A stretch of DNA of 64,000 nucleotides from Flavobacteriaceae bacterium (GCA_947446865.1 CANFHX010000003.1:62001-126000), one strand, 5' to 3'; shown: positions 18,082-28,325, counted from the first letter of the stretch. Numbers and translations: made by a program. The notes: generated by a model not told the origin, from the letters alone.

Positions 18082-19381
18082 ACCAATTGTACTAGCACTA
18101 TTTTTTCTATTTGGAAGCGCTATAATTACCGCTCAAGAAAGAAAAATAATGTCGTTAAAAGAAGCGGTTTCCTTAGTGGTTACCAACAGTAACGAAGCAG
18201 TTTTGGCAAATACTAAAGTCGCAACTTCTAAACTGGAACTGGAAACCATGAAAAACAACCTGTATCCAACCGTTAAAGTTTCGGGGCAATACTTGCGATT
18301 GACCGGGGCTAATGTCAATTCCCATTTGGGTGGATCTGGAACCGGACTCGATGTGAGTCAATTGCTTCTTGGTCAAGCCAATGTTTCGATGCCCATTTTT
18401 AGTGGATTTAAACTAAAAAACAGCATTGCTGCTTCCGAAAATTTATACCAAGCACAGAGTTTTACAGCATCACATACCAAAGAGGGACTTGCTCTTGAAG
18501 TAGTTGAATTATTTGCAAATCTCTACAAATCGCAAGAAATGGTTAAGTTGCTTAACGAAAATATAAAAAGTGCCCAACAACGCACCAAAGACTTTTCGGC
18601 TATGGTAGACAACGGATTGTTAGCCCGAAACGATTTATTGAAAACCCAATTGCAAGAATCCAACTTGGAACTATCGTTGGCAACTGCTGTCAAAAATGTA
18701 AATGTGGTTAATTATCAATTGGCAACCTTGCTTCGTTTACCTGAAAACACCATAATCGACATCGATATTGAAACTGTAAAAAGTGATATGGCTAAAAACC
18801 AGTTGCTAATTACTAGTGCTCTTCGTAACGATTTAGAAGCCTTATCCTTCCAACAAAAAGCAACTGAAGCCGGAATTAAAATTGCAAAAGCAGGTTACTA
18901 CCCTTCTCTATCTTTAACTGGAGGATACATTGCATTGGATTTGAAAAATGTGATTTCAGTTAGTAACGCTATGAACTTTGGAGTTGGTTTTAACTACGAT
19001 TTATCTTCTATTTTTAAAAACGGAAAAGAAGTAAAATTGGCTAAAAGCAAAGCCGATCAAAGCAAACAAATGATTGCAATTTTATCGGATAAGATAAAAG
19101 AAGAAACGCAACAAGCCCAAGAAAACTATACGCTTTCCTTAAAACAAAATAAAGTTTATGCTTTAGCGGTAGAACAATCAACTGAAAATTACAGAATCAT
19201 CAAAGACAAATACGACAACAGTTTGGCAAACACCAACGATTTATTGGAAGCCGACGTTCAACAATTGCAAAGCAAAATAAACTTAGCCTTGTGCCAAGCA
19301 GATATTGCTTTAAAATACTACCAACTACAATTCGCATCCGGAAAATTAATTAACTCATTCAATTTATCTACTACTAAATAA
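18071..19381 (+). CDS. TolC family outer-membrane efflux protein
   Basis: MSLKEAVSLVVTNSNEAVLANTKVATSKLELETMKNNLYPTVKVSGQY...; follows TetR with 11-bp overlap. Confidence 0.92.
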   Translation: MKTKPIVLALFFLFGSAIITAQERKIMSLKEAVSLVVTNSNEAVLANTKVATSKLELETMKNNLYPTVKVSGQYLRLTGANVNSHLGGSGTGLDVSQLLLGQANVSMPIFSGFKLKNSIAASENLYQAQSFTASHTKEGLALEVVELFANLYKSQEMVKLLNENIKSAQQRTKDFSAMVDNGLLARNDLLKTQLQESNLELSLATAVKNVNVVNYQLATLLRLPENTIIDIDIETVKSDMAKNQLLITSALRNDLEALSFQQKATEAGIKIAKAGYYPSLSLTGGYIALDLKNVISVSNAMNFGVGFNYDLSSIFKNGKEVKLAKSKADQSKQMIAILSDKIKEETQQAQENYTLSLKQNKVYALAVEQSTENYRIIKDKYDNSLANTNDLLEADVQQLQSKINLALCQADIALKYYQLQFASGKLINSFNLSTTK

Positions 19382-19388
19382 TACCAAC

Positions 19389-20468
19389 ATGGAAAAGACT
19401 AAAACTAATAAAAAATTTATTTTCATTTTCGCAGCATTAATCCTTGTGGGAGGATCTTACGGTACTTACAAATATTTGCATTCCCTTGCGCACGAAACTA
19501 CCGATGATGCACAAATTGAAAAAAACATGAACCCTATTATTCCTAGAGTTGCTGGGTATGTAACCAAAGTGTATGTAAAGGATAATGACTTTGTTAAAAA
19601 AGGAGATACCTTGTTCACTATTGACAATAAAGATTATTTAGTAAAAATAGAAGATGCCAAGGCGGCATTAGTATCGGCAGAAGGAAGTTATGCTGCCTCT
19701 AAAGCAGATATCGGAACTGCACAAGCAAACGTTTCGGTTTCGGATGCCAACATGCAATCGGCAGGTGGAAACATTGAAACGGCCAAAATTAGATTGAATC
19801 GTGCCACTAATGATTTTGATCGTTATGCTAATTTGTATAAAAATCACACTATCACTAAACAACAATACGAGCAAGCAGAGGCTACTAAACTAGAAGCACA
19901 AAGCCAATTGCGTATTTTGCAAGAACAACAAAAAGCAAGTTCTTTCCAAAAAAATGTTGCGGCTGCTAGAACCAATGTTTCTAACAAACAAGCCGATGTT
20001 GCTGCTGCAAATATCAAAAGAGCGCAAGCGATGCTAGATGCTGCAAAATTAAATTCAGAGTATACCGTGGTTACGGCTGCAATTGACGGACAAGTTTCTA
20101 AAATTGCTATCCAACCAGGACAGTTTTTACAACCCGGGCAATCGTTGTTTTACATCATCAACAATTCGGAAGCGTGGGTTACTGCTAATTTTAAAGAAAC
20201 CCAACTGAACAAAATGGTTGTCGGTCAAAAAGTAACTATTAAAGCAGATGCTTATCCGGATACCGATTTCAAAGGAACTATTGTAAGTTTTTCTCCTGCA
20301 ACTGGCGCTAGATTTTCTATTTTACCTCCAGATAATGCAACCGGTAACTTCGTAAAAACGATTCAACGTTTGCCTGTTAAAATTGCAATTGATGCAGATA
20401 ACGATGCCGAAAAAGTAAAATTACTTCGTCCGGGAATGAATGTAGATGTGGATGTACATTTGAAATAA
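19389..20468 (+). CDS. HlyD/EmrA-type membrane fusion protein
   Basis: TTDDAQIEKNMNPIIPRVAGYVTKVYVKDNDFVKKGDTLFTIDNKDY...; PGQFLQPGQSLFYIINNSEAWVTANFKETQL. Confidence 0.93.
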   Translation: MEKTKTNKKFIFIFAALILVGGSYGTYKYLHSLAHETTDDAQIEKNMNPIIPRVAGYVTKVYVKDNDFVKKGDTLFTIDNKDYLVKIEDAKAALVSAEGSYAASKADIGTAQANVSVSDANMQSAGGNIETAKIRLNRATNDFDRYANLYKNHTITKQQYEQAEATKLEAQSQLRILQEQQKASSFQKNVAAARTNVSNKQADVAAANIKRAQAMLDAAKLNSEYTVVTAAIDGQVSKIAIQPGQFLQPGQSLFYIINNSEAWVTANFKETQLNKMVVGQKVTIKADAYPDTDFKGTIVSFSPATGARFSILPPDNATGNFVKTIQRLPVKIAIDADNDAEKVKLLRPGMNVDVDVHLK

Positions 20469-20539
20469 TATTAAATTTAAAATTTTAGATATTAAATATC
20501 TGAAATCTAATATTCAAAATCTAATATCTAATATTAAAA

Positions 20540-22117
20540 ATGGTACAAGCAGACGATTTAGTAGAATATGGCTACAGGAGGGTTATTATCACAATAACAG
20601 CAGTGCTTTGTGCTTTGTTGGAAATTGTAGATACTACCATTGTAAATGTGGCGCTTACCAACATGCGGGGTAGCCTTGGTGCTACACTTACCGATGTGGC
20701 TTGGGTAATTACCGCTTATGCCATTGCCAACGTTATCGTAATTCCGATGACGAGTTGGTTATCACAACAATTTGGGAGAAGAAATTACTTTGCTTTCTCT
20801 ATTATATTATTTACGGTTGCGTCTTTCCTTTGCGGAAACGCCTCCAATATATGGGAATTGGTAGCCTTCCGATTCATACAAGGTCTTGGTGGTGGTGCCT
20901 TATTAGTAACCGCACAAACCATCATTACCGAGAGTTACCCTACTGCCAAACGTGGAATGGCGCAAGCAATTTACGGAATGGGAGTAATTGTGGGACCAAC
21001 ATTAGGACCGCCTTTGGGAGGTTATATAGTAGATCACTTTTCATGGCCCTTTATTTTTTACATAAACATTCCTATCGGAATTGTAGCGACTATACTTACT
21101 TTAAGTTTTGTTAGAAGTCCAAAATACGGTGAAAAACTAAAAGCCAACCAAGTAGATTGGTGGGGAATATTTTTCTTGGCGTCCTTTATTGGTTCGTTAC
21201 AATTTGTATTGGAACACGGGCAACAAGACGATTGGTTTAACGATAATTTGATTGTAAGCCTGAGTGTGGTTTCATTATTTGGATTCTTGGCTTTTGTATG
21301 GAGGCAATTAAATTATAAATTTCCAATTGTAAACTTAAGCGTACTTAAAGATGGTAATTTAAGAATCGGAATCCTTATGTCGTTCATTATGGGATTTGGA
21401 CTATACGGCTCTACCCTTATCATCCCAATTTATACCCAATCCATTTTAGGATGGACCGCTACCGATGCCGGATTATTGTTAATTCCGGGATCGATTACTA
21501 CTGCTTTCATGATGCCGTTTATTGGTAAAATGATTCAAAAAGGAGTGCCACAGGGCTATATGGTTGGAGTAGGTTTTGTAATATTCTTCCTATTTACTTT
21601 TATGATGCGGAATGCCATGACACCCGATACTGGGGTAGAACATTTCTTTTGGCCATTAATATTAAGAGGAGTTGGTTTGGGATTACTTTTTGTACCCATC
21701 ACTACCCTATCGCTTTCAACTTTAAAAGGAAAAAATATTGGGGAAGGTGCTGCTTTTACCGGAATGATGCGACAACTTGGAGGGTCTTTTGGTATTGCAA
21801 TTATCACAACCTTCATTACCAGATTATCGCAAAAACACCGAGTAGATTTATTGGCACACCTTGACGGAAGTCGTATAGAAGTACAACAACGTATTTTAAT
21901 GATCCAAAAAGGATTTATGTCGAAAGGATTTAGCACGAATGAGGCCTTGAAAAAAGCCTATCAAGTTTTAGATTATTCGGTTTTGAAACAAAGTACCGTA
22001 TTGTCGTATATGGATATATTTATGGCACTTGGGCTATTATTTTTATTTTGTATTCCGATTATATTCTTAATCAAAAAAGGGAAAACCAAAATTAACCCTG
22101 CAGATGCAATGCATTAG
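20540..22117 (+). CDS. DHA2 family (EmrB-type) MFS multidrug efflux transporter
   Basis: LLEIVDTTIVNVALTNMRGSLGATLTDVAWVITAYAIANVIVIPMTSWLSQQFGRRNYF...; 14-TM hydropathy. Confidence 0.94.
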   Translation: MVQADDLVEYGYRRVIITITAVLCALLEIVDTTIVNVALTNMRGSLGATLTDVAWVITAYAIANVIVIPMTSWLSQQFGRRNYFAFSIILFTVASFLCGNASNIWELVAFRFIQGLGGGALLVTAQTIITESYPTAKRGMAQAIYGMGVIVGPTLGPPLGGYIVDHFSWPFIFYINIPIGIVATILTLSFVRSPKYGEKLKANQVDWWGIFFLASFIGSLQFVLEHGQQDDWFNDNLIVSLSVVSLFGFLAFVWRQLNYKFPIVNLSVLKDGNLRIGILMSFIMGFGLYGSTLIIPIYTQSILGWTATDAGLLLIPGSITTAFMMPFIGKMIQKGVPQGYMVGVGFVIFFLFTFMMRNAMTPDTGVEHFFWPLILRGVGLGLLFVPITTLSLSTLKGKNIGEGAAFTGMMRQLGGSFGIAIITTFITRLSQKHRVDLLAHLDGSRIEVQQRILMIQKGFMSKGFSTNEALKKAYQVLDYSVLKQSTVLSYMDIFMALGLLFLFCIPIIFLIKKGKTKINPADAMH

Positions 22118-22182
22118 AAGGCAATTAAATATTTATTTTAAAAATACTTGCAGATTAGGAATTGAATTCCTAATTTTACAAA

Positions 22183-23334
22183 ATGATACGAAGAGCGTTA
22201 GAAACCAAGGTTTTAGAACTACTTGAAAAGTTTCCAATTATTGCAATAACTGGTCCTAGACAATCTGGCAAAACTACTTTGTCTAAAATGGTACGACCAG
22301 ATTACAAATACGTTAACTTAGAAAACCTCTCCGATAGAGAATTTGCACTTACAGACCCTATTGGATTTTTAAATACCTATAAAGATGGCGTCATCATTGA
22401 TGAAATTCAAAATGTGCCATCTTTATTTTCTTATTTACAAATCGTTACCGATGAACGAAATAAGAATGGCGAATACATAATTACGGGCTCACAAAATTTC
22501 TTAATGATGGAACAAATCACACAATCTCTTGCGGGTCGTGTTGCTTTATTTACCTTACTTCCATTTTCTTTAAATGAATTAAAAAATACAACTTACCAAC
22601 CCGAAACTTGGGAGAAATATGCGCTTTCTGGTTCGTATCCTAGAAAAATAATCCAAGGTATTCAATCGGATGATTATTATGAAAATTATATAAAAACCTA
22701 TGTAGAACGAGATGTAAGACTTTTAAAAAACATCCTAAATTTAGACTTATTTCAAAAATTTATTCGAGTATTATCCGGTCGAGTGGGACAATTGTTCAAT
22801 CAATCTAGTTTAGGAAATGAATTGGATTTAGACAACAAAACCATTAATTCTTGGTTTACTTTGTTGGAAGCATCCTTTATTACTTTTAAACTTCAACCCT
22901 ATTACAAAAACTTCAACAAACGATTAGTTAAAACTCCCAAAATATATTTTAACGACATTGGTTTATTGTGTTATTTACTTGGAATTAGAACCGAAAATGA
23001 TTTAGAAAATCACTATGCAAAAGGAAGTATTTTTGAAAATCTAATAGTTTTAGAATTACTAAAAAATTCTATTAATGAATCCACTAAAGCAAAATTATAT
23101 TTTTGGAGAGATGCTTCTCATAACGAAGTGGATTTGATTATAGAAACTGGAAACGAAATCGAAGCATTTGAAATAAAATCAAGTAAAACAGTAAATCAAA
23201 GTTTTTTTAAAGGTTTGGATTATTTTAAAAAAATAAATAATGCCGCTAATTTAGGAGTTATTTATGGCGGTTCTGAAAGTCAAAAAAGAACAAATTATGA
23301 CATTTACACTTTGAATGATTTACCAAAATTATAA
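22183..23334 (+). CDS. AAA ATPase with DUF4143-type C-terminal domain
   Basis: IIAITGPRQSGKTTLSKMV...GVIIDEIQNVPSLFSYLQ...YIITGSQNFLM...FWRDASHNEVDLIIETGNEIEAFEIKSSKT. Confidence 0.92.
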   Translation: MIRRALETKVLELLEKFPIIAITGPRQSGKTTLSKMVRPDYKYVNLENLSDREFALTDPIGFLNTYKDGVIIDEIQNVPSLFSYLQIVTDERNKNGEYIITGSQNFLMMEQITQSLAGRVALFTLLPFSLNELKNTTYQPETWEKYALSGSYPRKIIQGIQSDDYYENYIKTYVERDVRLLKNILNLDLFQKFIRVLSGRVGQLFNQSSLGNELDLDNKTINSWFTLLEASFITFKLQPYYKNFNKRLVKTPKIYFNDIGLLCYLLGIRTENDLENHYAKGSIFENLIVLELLKNSINESTKAKLYFWRDASHNEVDLIIETGNEIEAFEIKSSKTVNQSFFKGLDYFKKINNAANLGVIYGGSESQKRTNYDIYTLNDLPKL

Positions 23335-23345
23335 TTTAATGTCTT

Positions 23346-24107
23346 TTACCTAGTAAAAACCAACCTATCCCCTTTACTCAAATTAGCATCAAAAGCATAG
23401 CCTTCGTGATTAAATCCTTTTAAGTCATCCATAGTTTGTGCATTGCTATCGAGGATGTATCGCACCATCATTCCCCTAGCCTTTTTGGCAAAAAAACTTA
23501 TTATCTTTAGTTTGCCTTCTTTGTAATCTTTGAATTCTGGTGTGATAACAGGCACTTTCAATTTCTTTACATCCACAGCATCAAAATATTCGTTGCTGGC
23601 AAGATTGACAAATAATTCGCCTTTTTCCAATTGGGAATTCAATTCTTTGGTTATCATTGCTTTCCAAAATTCATATAGATTTCTTTTGGTTCCAATTGGC
23701 AATTTGGTTCCCATTTCTAATCGGTAAGGCTGCATTAAATCTAAAGGTTTTAATAATCCATACAAACCCGACAGAATTCGTAATTGGTCTTGCAAAAGGT
23801 TTATTTTTTCTTCGGATAAGGAATACGCATCCAAACCAATATACACATCACCACTAAAAGCATAAATTGCCGGACGTGCATTTTCTGTAGTGATTTCTGC
23901 AACATTTCTTTGTTGGTTGCGTTGCCAATTCAAATCGGATAATTTTTCGGAAATCGACATTAAATCGGATAATTGCTTTGGCGATTTTTTCTTTAAAACG
24001 GCATCAATTGCTAGGGATTGCTTTTGAAATCCGTATTCCGAATACAATTTAGTTGGCAACGGACTTTCAAAATCTAGAGATTTAGCAGGAGAGATAACAA
24101 TTTTCAT
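23346..24107 (-). CDS. yaaA: Peroxide stress protein YaaA
   Basis: MKIVISPAKSLDFESPLPT...YAFSGDVYIGLDAYSLSEEKINLLQDQLRILSGLYGLLKPLDLMQPYRLEMGTKL. Confidence 0.95.
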   Translation of the reverse strand: MKIVISPAKSLDFESPLPTKLYSEYGFQKQSLAIDAVLKKKSPKQLSDLMSISEKLSDLNWQRNQQRNVAEITTENARPAIYAFSGDVYIGLDAYSLSEEKINLLQDQLRILSGLYGLLKPLDLMQPYRLEMGTKLPIGTKRNLYEFWKAMITKELNSQLEKGELFVNLASNEYFDAVDVKKLKVPVITPEFKDYKEGKLKIISFFAKKARGMMVRYILDSNAQTMDDLKGFNHEGYAFDANLSKGDRLVFTR

Positions 24108-24261
24108 AGCAAATGGGTTTCAAAATTCAAAAATACAAATTCCTTTTTCAGAATGCAAGAACCGTTTTTTGGAAAACAAAATATTATCAACAATTCGTAA
24201 TTCGCAATTCATAATTCATAATTATTATTTTACATTTGACGTCTTAAATAAAATTACAACC

Positions 24262-24807
24262 ATGGTTTATAAATTTAGAGTAATTCTGGATGCCGAAGAA
24301 GATGTATTTAGAGACATCGCCATCTTAGAAAGTGACACTTTAGAAGATTTACATAATGCAATCGTTAATGCTTTTGGCTTTGACGGATTGGAAGTAGCCT
24401 CGTTTTATACTTGCGATGATACTTGGAATCAGGAAGACGAAATTCCGATGTTTGACTCAGGAGATGTTCCTGGAGAAAATAAAATCATGAGTGATTATAC
24501 TTTAGATGCTATTTTGGATGCCGAAAATACCAAGATTCTTTACGTGTATGATTTTATCAATATGTGGACTTTTCTTGTAGAACTTGCTGCCATTGAAGAA
24601 ACCGAAGAAGTGGGTGTTATCTATCCTAACTTAATGTTTTCACATGGCGAAATGCCTGCCGAAGCAATGGAAAAACATTTTGTTTCCGATTTAGAAGAGG
24701 AAGAAAGTTACAACGAATTTGAAGACGATTTAGACCAAGACGATTTGGACATGTTTAGTGGCGATGATAGTTTTGAGGATTACGGATTTGAGGAGAATTG
24801 GAATTGA
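24262..24807 (+). CDS. Plasmid pRiA4b ORF-3-like family protein (start moved from the ORF-track 24169 to ATG 24262)
   Basis: MVYKFRVILDAEEDVFRDIAILESDTLEDLHNAIVNAFGFDGLEVASFYTCDDTW; TACATTTG -7 box at 24231-24238 lies between the two candidate starts. Confidence 0.8.
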   Translation: MVYKFRVILDAEEDVFRDIAILESDTLEDLHNAIVNAFGFDGLEVASFYTCDDTWNQEDEIPMFDSGDVPGENKIMSDYTLDAILDAENTKILYVYDFINMWTFLVELAAIEETEEVGVIYPNLMFSHGEMPAEAMEKHFVSDLEEEESYNEFEDDLDQDDLDMFSGDDSFEDYGFEENWN

Positions 24808-24813
24808 TTTTTT

Positions 24814-24851
24814 AAGGTTCTGAGGATTTAAGGTCTGAGGTTCTAAGGTTT
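24814..24851. repeat. Left arm of imperfect inverted repeat flanking the four-helix-bundle gene
   Basis: AAGGTTCTGAGGATTTAAGGTCTGAGGTTCTAAGGTTT. Confidence 0.65.
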
Positions 24852-24887
24852 TTTTGTATATTTAATTAAACTTTAAAAATACAAATC

Positions 24888-25247
24888 ATGAGCAATTTTA
24901 GAAAACTTCTTATTTGGCAAAAAGCCATGAACTTAGTAACCACAACTTACAATCACACTAAACAATTTCCAAAAGAAGAAATCTTCGGATTAACTTCTCA
25001 AATAAGAAGAAGCGCTATTTCTGTTCCTAGCAATATTGCAGAAGGCTCTGGAAGAGATAGCAACAAAGAATACCTAAGATTTTTAAATGTGTCTATTAGT
25101 TCCTTATTTGAATTTCAAACCCAATTAGAAATCGCGAAAAACATTGACTATTTAAAAGAACTAGAATTTATAAACCTATACGAGGAGAGTCGAGAGTTAG
25201 AAAGAATGTTAATTTCCTTCATCAACAAAATTAAAGAACGAAACTAA
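24888..25247 (+). CDS. Four helix bundle protein (23S rRNA IVS / S23-like, TIGR02436 type)
   Basis: FRKLLIWQKAMNLVTTTYNHTKQFPKEEIFGLTSQIRRSAISVPSNIAEGSGRDSNKEYLRFLNVSISSLFEFQTQLEIAKNIDYL. Confidence 0.95.
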   Translation: MSNFRKLLIWQKAMNLVTTTYNHTKQFPKEEIFGLTSQIRRSAISVPSNIAEGSGRDSNKEYLRFLNVSISSLFEFQTQLEIAKNIDYLKELEFINLYEESRELERMLISFINKIKERN

Positions 25248-25283
25248 ACCTTAGAAACTTAGAACCTAAATACCTCAGCAACT
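25246..25283. repeat. Right arm of imperfect inverted repeat flanking the four-helix-bundle gene
   Basis: AAACCTTAGAAACTTAGAACCTAAATACCTCAGCAACT; reverse complement resembles 24814-24851. Confidence 0.65.
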
Positions 25284-25290
25284 AAAAATA

Positions 25291-26349
25291 ATGATCAACC
25301 TATTCAATACGCACATCGAATCGTTATCCATCCATAGAGTTGGAAATAAAAGCCGCAACGAAGCCATTTTCTTATCGGAAAACCAATACGGTTTAAACGA
25401 TGAAATTGTTCCAATACTAAAAGAATATTTCTTTAAATCGTTTCGTGAAAAAGAAGAAAATTACTTCCAATTTGCACACGAAGTAGATTTAGAATACAAC
25501 GACATGTTTAAATTGGCTACCGAGATATTTACCAATCCTGGCTCGGTGCATGAAGTGTCTAAAAAAATCACCCAACACCTTTTTGAGCAATCGAACCATC
25601 CGCACATTAAAAACGGAGAGGTTTATGTAACTTACTTAACCAACGTTTCTATTGACAATAATGTGGTAGATGCTATTGGCGTTTTTAAAAGTGAATTGCG
25701 CACCGATTTTCTTCAATTTGAAGAAAAAGAAAGCAACCTTGAAATGGTGCTTCAAGAAGGAATCAATTTGAATAAATTAGATAAAGGCTGTTTGATTTTC
25801 AATCATAAAAAAGAAGAAGGTTATAAAATTCTTACCATTGATAGTAACCGATACGATGCACGTTATTGGTTGGAGCATTTCCTTTCGGTAGATGCGTTTC
25901 AGGATGAAAACTTCATGACTAAGAAATACTTAAAATTCTGTCAGGAATTTGCTAAAGAAGTAGTTTTTCCTGCCGAAGACAAAAAGCAAGAAGTAATGTT
26001 CATGAACCGTGCGGTAAATCATTTTGCCAAAAACGACAATTTTGAAGAAACTGCTTTCTTGAACGATGTTATGGAAAACCCCGATTTGATTCCGGAGTTT
26101 AAAAGTTATAAAGCCGATCGTGGCGAGAAATACAGCATTGATGATGTTACCTCCTTCCCTATTGCTAATGCAGCAGTTTCGGATGTTAGAAAAACAATTA
26201 AAAATGTAATTAATTTAGATACCCATATCCAAATAAAATTAGATTTCATCAACCCTGAAAGTGCAGAAAAATTTGTAGAAAAAGGTTGGGATGAAGAAAA
26301 GCAAATGTATTACTACTTGGTGTATTTCAATAAAGAGCAGAAGTCGTAG
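25291..26349 (+). CDS. Nucleoid-associated protein (NdpA/YejK family)
   Basis: HIESLSIHRVGNKSRNEAIFLSENQYGLNDEI...GCLIFNHKKEEGYKILTIDSNRYDARYWLEHFLSVD. Confidence 0.82.
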   Translation: MINLFNTHIESLSIHRVGNKSRNEAIFLSENQYGLNDEIVPILKEYFFKSFREKEENYFQFAHEVDLEYNDMFKLATEIFTNPGSVHEVSKKITQHLFEQSNHPHIKNGEVYVTYLTNVSIDNNVVDAIGVFKSELRTDFLQFEEKESNLEMVLQEGINLNKLDKGCLIFNHKKEEGYKILTIDSNRYDARYWLEHFLSVDAFQDENFMTKKYLKFCQEFAKEVVFPAEDKKQEVMFMNRAVNHFAKNDNFEETAFLNDVMENPDLIPEFKSYKADRGEKYSIDDVTSFPIANAAVSDVRKTIKNVINLDTHIQIKLDFINPESAEKFVEKGWDEEKQMYYYLVYFNKEQKS

Positions 26350-26476
26350 TGTTCAGTGTTCAGTAAAGTAAAAATTATTCCTCAATTGTTAAAGCAGTTG
26401 GGGATTTTTTTTGTTTTGTTAAACATGTAGCATTTCTTTATTGAAAACAATATCTTTATAAATTAAAATAATTGCA

Positions 26477-28318
26477 TTGCGAATTTATATTTATTTAGTA
26501 GTTTTTCTATGTAGTTTTTCTATAATGAAGGCTCAAAAACTTGTGCCTACTAAATCGGATAGTGTTTACAAAAAAATAGATGAATTTTCTCAAGATAAAA
26601 AATTCTTTAAATTCATTCATAAAATAATGTTTCGAAAAAAAGAAACCATCCGAGTAAGTAAAAAGAAAAAACAAAAAACAATTACTTCCCTTCAAGTTAC
26701 TTTTAATAAATACAATTGCAAAATAATTAGAAACATCAACATTGAAACTTTAGATCCGTTTGGTTTTTCAATAGAAAATGACCAGCAAATACCTAAGTAC
26801 AAAATGGAACGTTTTGGCAACTCGTTACATATAAAAACCAAAAACTGGACAATAAGAAATTTATTGCTTTTCAAAAAAAATGAAGAACTAGACTCACTAA
26901 TTGTAAAAGAATCCGAAAGAATTATTAGAAGTCAAAGGTATATTAGCAGTGTAATAATCAAACCGATTCCAATTGCAAATTGTACCGATTCGGTAGATGT
27001 TTCCATTCGAGTTTTGGACACCTGGAGTGGCATTCCTACTGGAGCATTTTCGAGTGCTAAAGCCAATTTAGATTTAACCGAGCGCAATTTCTTTGGTTTA
27101 GGACATGAATTAGAACTAAACTACATCAAAAGTTTTAACAACAGCACCACCAATAACTTCGGATACGACGCAAAATATACGATCCCAAATTTCAAAAATA
27201 CCTTTATAAATACTTCAGTTTCATCTAAAATCGATTTATACAACAATACTTATAAAACGGTAAAAATAGATCGCCCATTCTATTCCACTTTAACACATTG
27301 GGCTGGCGGAATACATTATGACTATAATGTTCATACTCAAATAATGGCAGATGCCAATGCAATACTAGCGTCACAAAATTTCAAAATAAAAACCTACTCG
27401 GCTTGGGGAGCACACGCCTTCAATGTGTTTGGAAATCAATCGGAGTTTGGGATAACTACCCACCTAGTTTTTGCCACAGGATTTACCAATACTGCTTATC
27501 TAGAAAAACCTAGTAGTACTTATGATCCAATTCAGTACAACAATTCTTCTAAATCGGTTTTGGCAACTATCGGAATATCTAGTCAAAAATATTACCAAGA
27601 TAAGTACCTCTTCCGTTTTGGAATCATTGAAGATATTCCTTACGGGAAGGTGTTTTCGGTGACTGGTGGAGTTGAGAATAAAAATGGCGTAAATAGAGCC
27701 TATTTTGGTGGAAGATTTTCTTATGGCGATTATTTTGACTATGGCTATATACAAGGAAATATTGAAGTTGGAAGTTTCTTTAATGGTAAAAATTCCGAAC
27801 AAAGTATTTATAAATTTGAAGCAAATTATTTCACGAACCTCTTTCCTATTGGCTCTTGGAAATTCCGACAATTTATCAAACCTGTTTTGGTAATAGGAAC
27901 CAACAGATTGAACACTTCTCAAGACCGTTTAAATTTAATTGATATCAATGGTATTCCAGGTTTTAATAGTTCCCCACTTATTGGAACCAAAAAATTCTTA
28001 ACCACATTTCAAACCCAATCTTATAACCAAAAAAATTGGTATGGTTTTAATTTTAGTCCGTTTATGAATTTTACAGTAGGCTTTCTTGATCAAGGAGATA
28101 ATACCTTTTTTAGTAATAAAGTATATTCTCAAATTGGCGTTGGAGTATTAATAAACAACGGTTATTTAGTGTTTAGTAGTTTTCAAATATCTTTTTCTTA
28201 CTATCCTTCCTTACCAATTGATGGCAGTAATATTATTAAAACCAATGCATTTCAAAATTCCAATATTGAGTACCACGATTTTCAAATTGGCCAACCTTCT
28301 GTTGTACCCTACCAATAA
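26477..28318 (+). CDS. Outer-membrane beta-barrel protein with N-terminal POTRA-like region (probable TTG start)
   Basis: Signal peptide MRIYIYLVVFLCSFSIMKAQ requires TTG at 26477; SVDVSIRVLDTWSGIPTG... then repetitive aromatic amphipathic strands. Confidence 0.7.
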   Translation: MRIYIYLVVFLCSFSIMKAQKLVPTKSDSVYKKIDEFSQDKKFFKFIHKIMFRKKETIRVSKKKKQKTITSLQVTFNKYNCKIIRNINIETLDPFGFSIENDQQIPKYKMERFGNSLHIKTKNWTIRNLLLFKKNEELDSLIVKESERIIRSQRYISSVIIKPIPIANCTDSVDVSIRVLDTWSGIPTGAFSSAKANLDLTERNFFGLGHELELNYIKSFNNSTTNNFGYDAKYTIPNFKNTFINTSVSSKIDLYNNTYKTVKIDRPFYSTLTHWAGGIHYDYNVHTQIMADANAILASQNFKIKTYSAWGAHAFNVFGNQSEFGITTHLVFATGFTNTAYLEKPSSTYDPIQYNNSSKSVLATIGISSQKYYQDKYLFRFGIIEDIPYGKVFSVTGGVENKNGVNRAYFGGRFSYGDYFDYGYIQGNIEVGSFFNGKNSEQSIYKFEANYFTNLFPIGSWKFRQFIKPVLVIGTNRLNTSQDRLNLIDINGIPGFNSSPLIGTKKFLTTFQTQSYNQKNWYGFNFSPFMNFTVGFLDQGDNTFFSNKVYSQIGVGVLINNGYLVFSSFQISFSYYPSLPIDGSNIIKTNAFQNSNIEYHDFQIGQPSVVPYQ

Positions 28319-28325
28319 CTAAATT

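Noticed and set aside
20701-21114. 137-aa plus-strand ORF inside the MFS gene
   Set aside because: Out-of-frame shadow of the clearly coding DHA2 transporter.
22183-23334. AAA/DUF4143 ATPase considered as part of a defence or mobile module
   Set aside because: Single intact gene with no neighbouring toxin, nuclease, integrase or repeats; these are common stand-alone genes.
25291-26349. NdpA/YejK-like protein beside the four-helix-bundle gene as a functional pair
   Set aside because: The inverted-repeat boundary separates the four-helix-bundle gene from it; adjacency is better explained by insertion.
27500-27922. 140-aa minus-strand ORF inside the outer-membrane protein gene
   Set aside because: Antisense shadow ORF; no recognisable domain.
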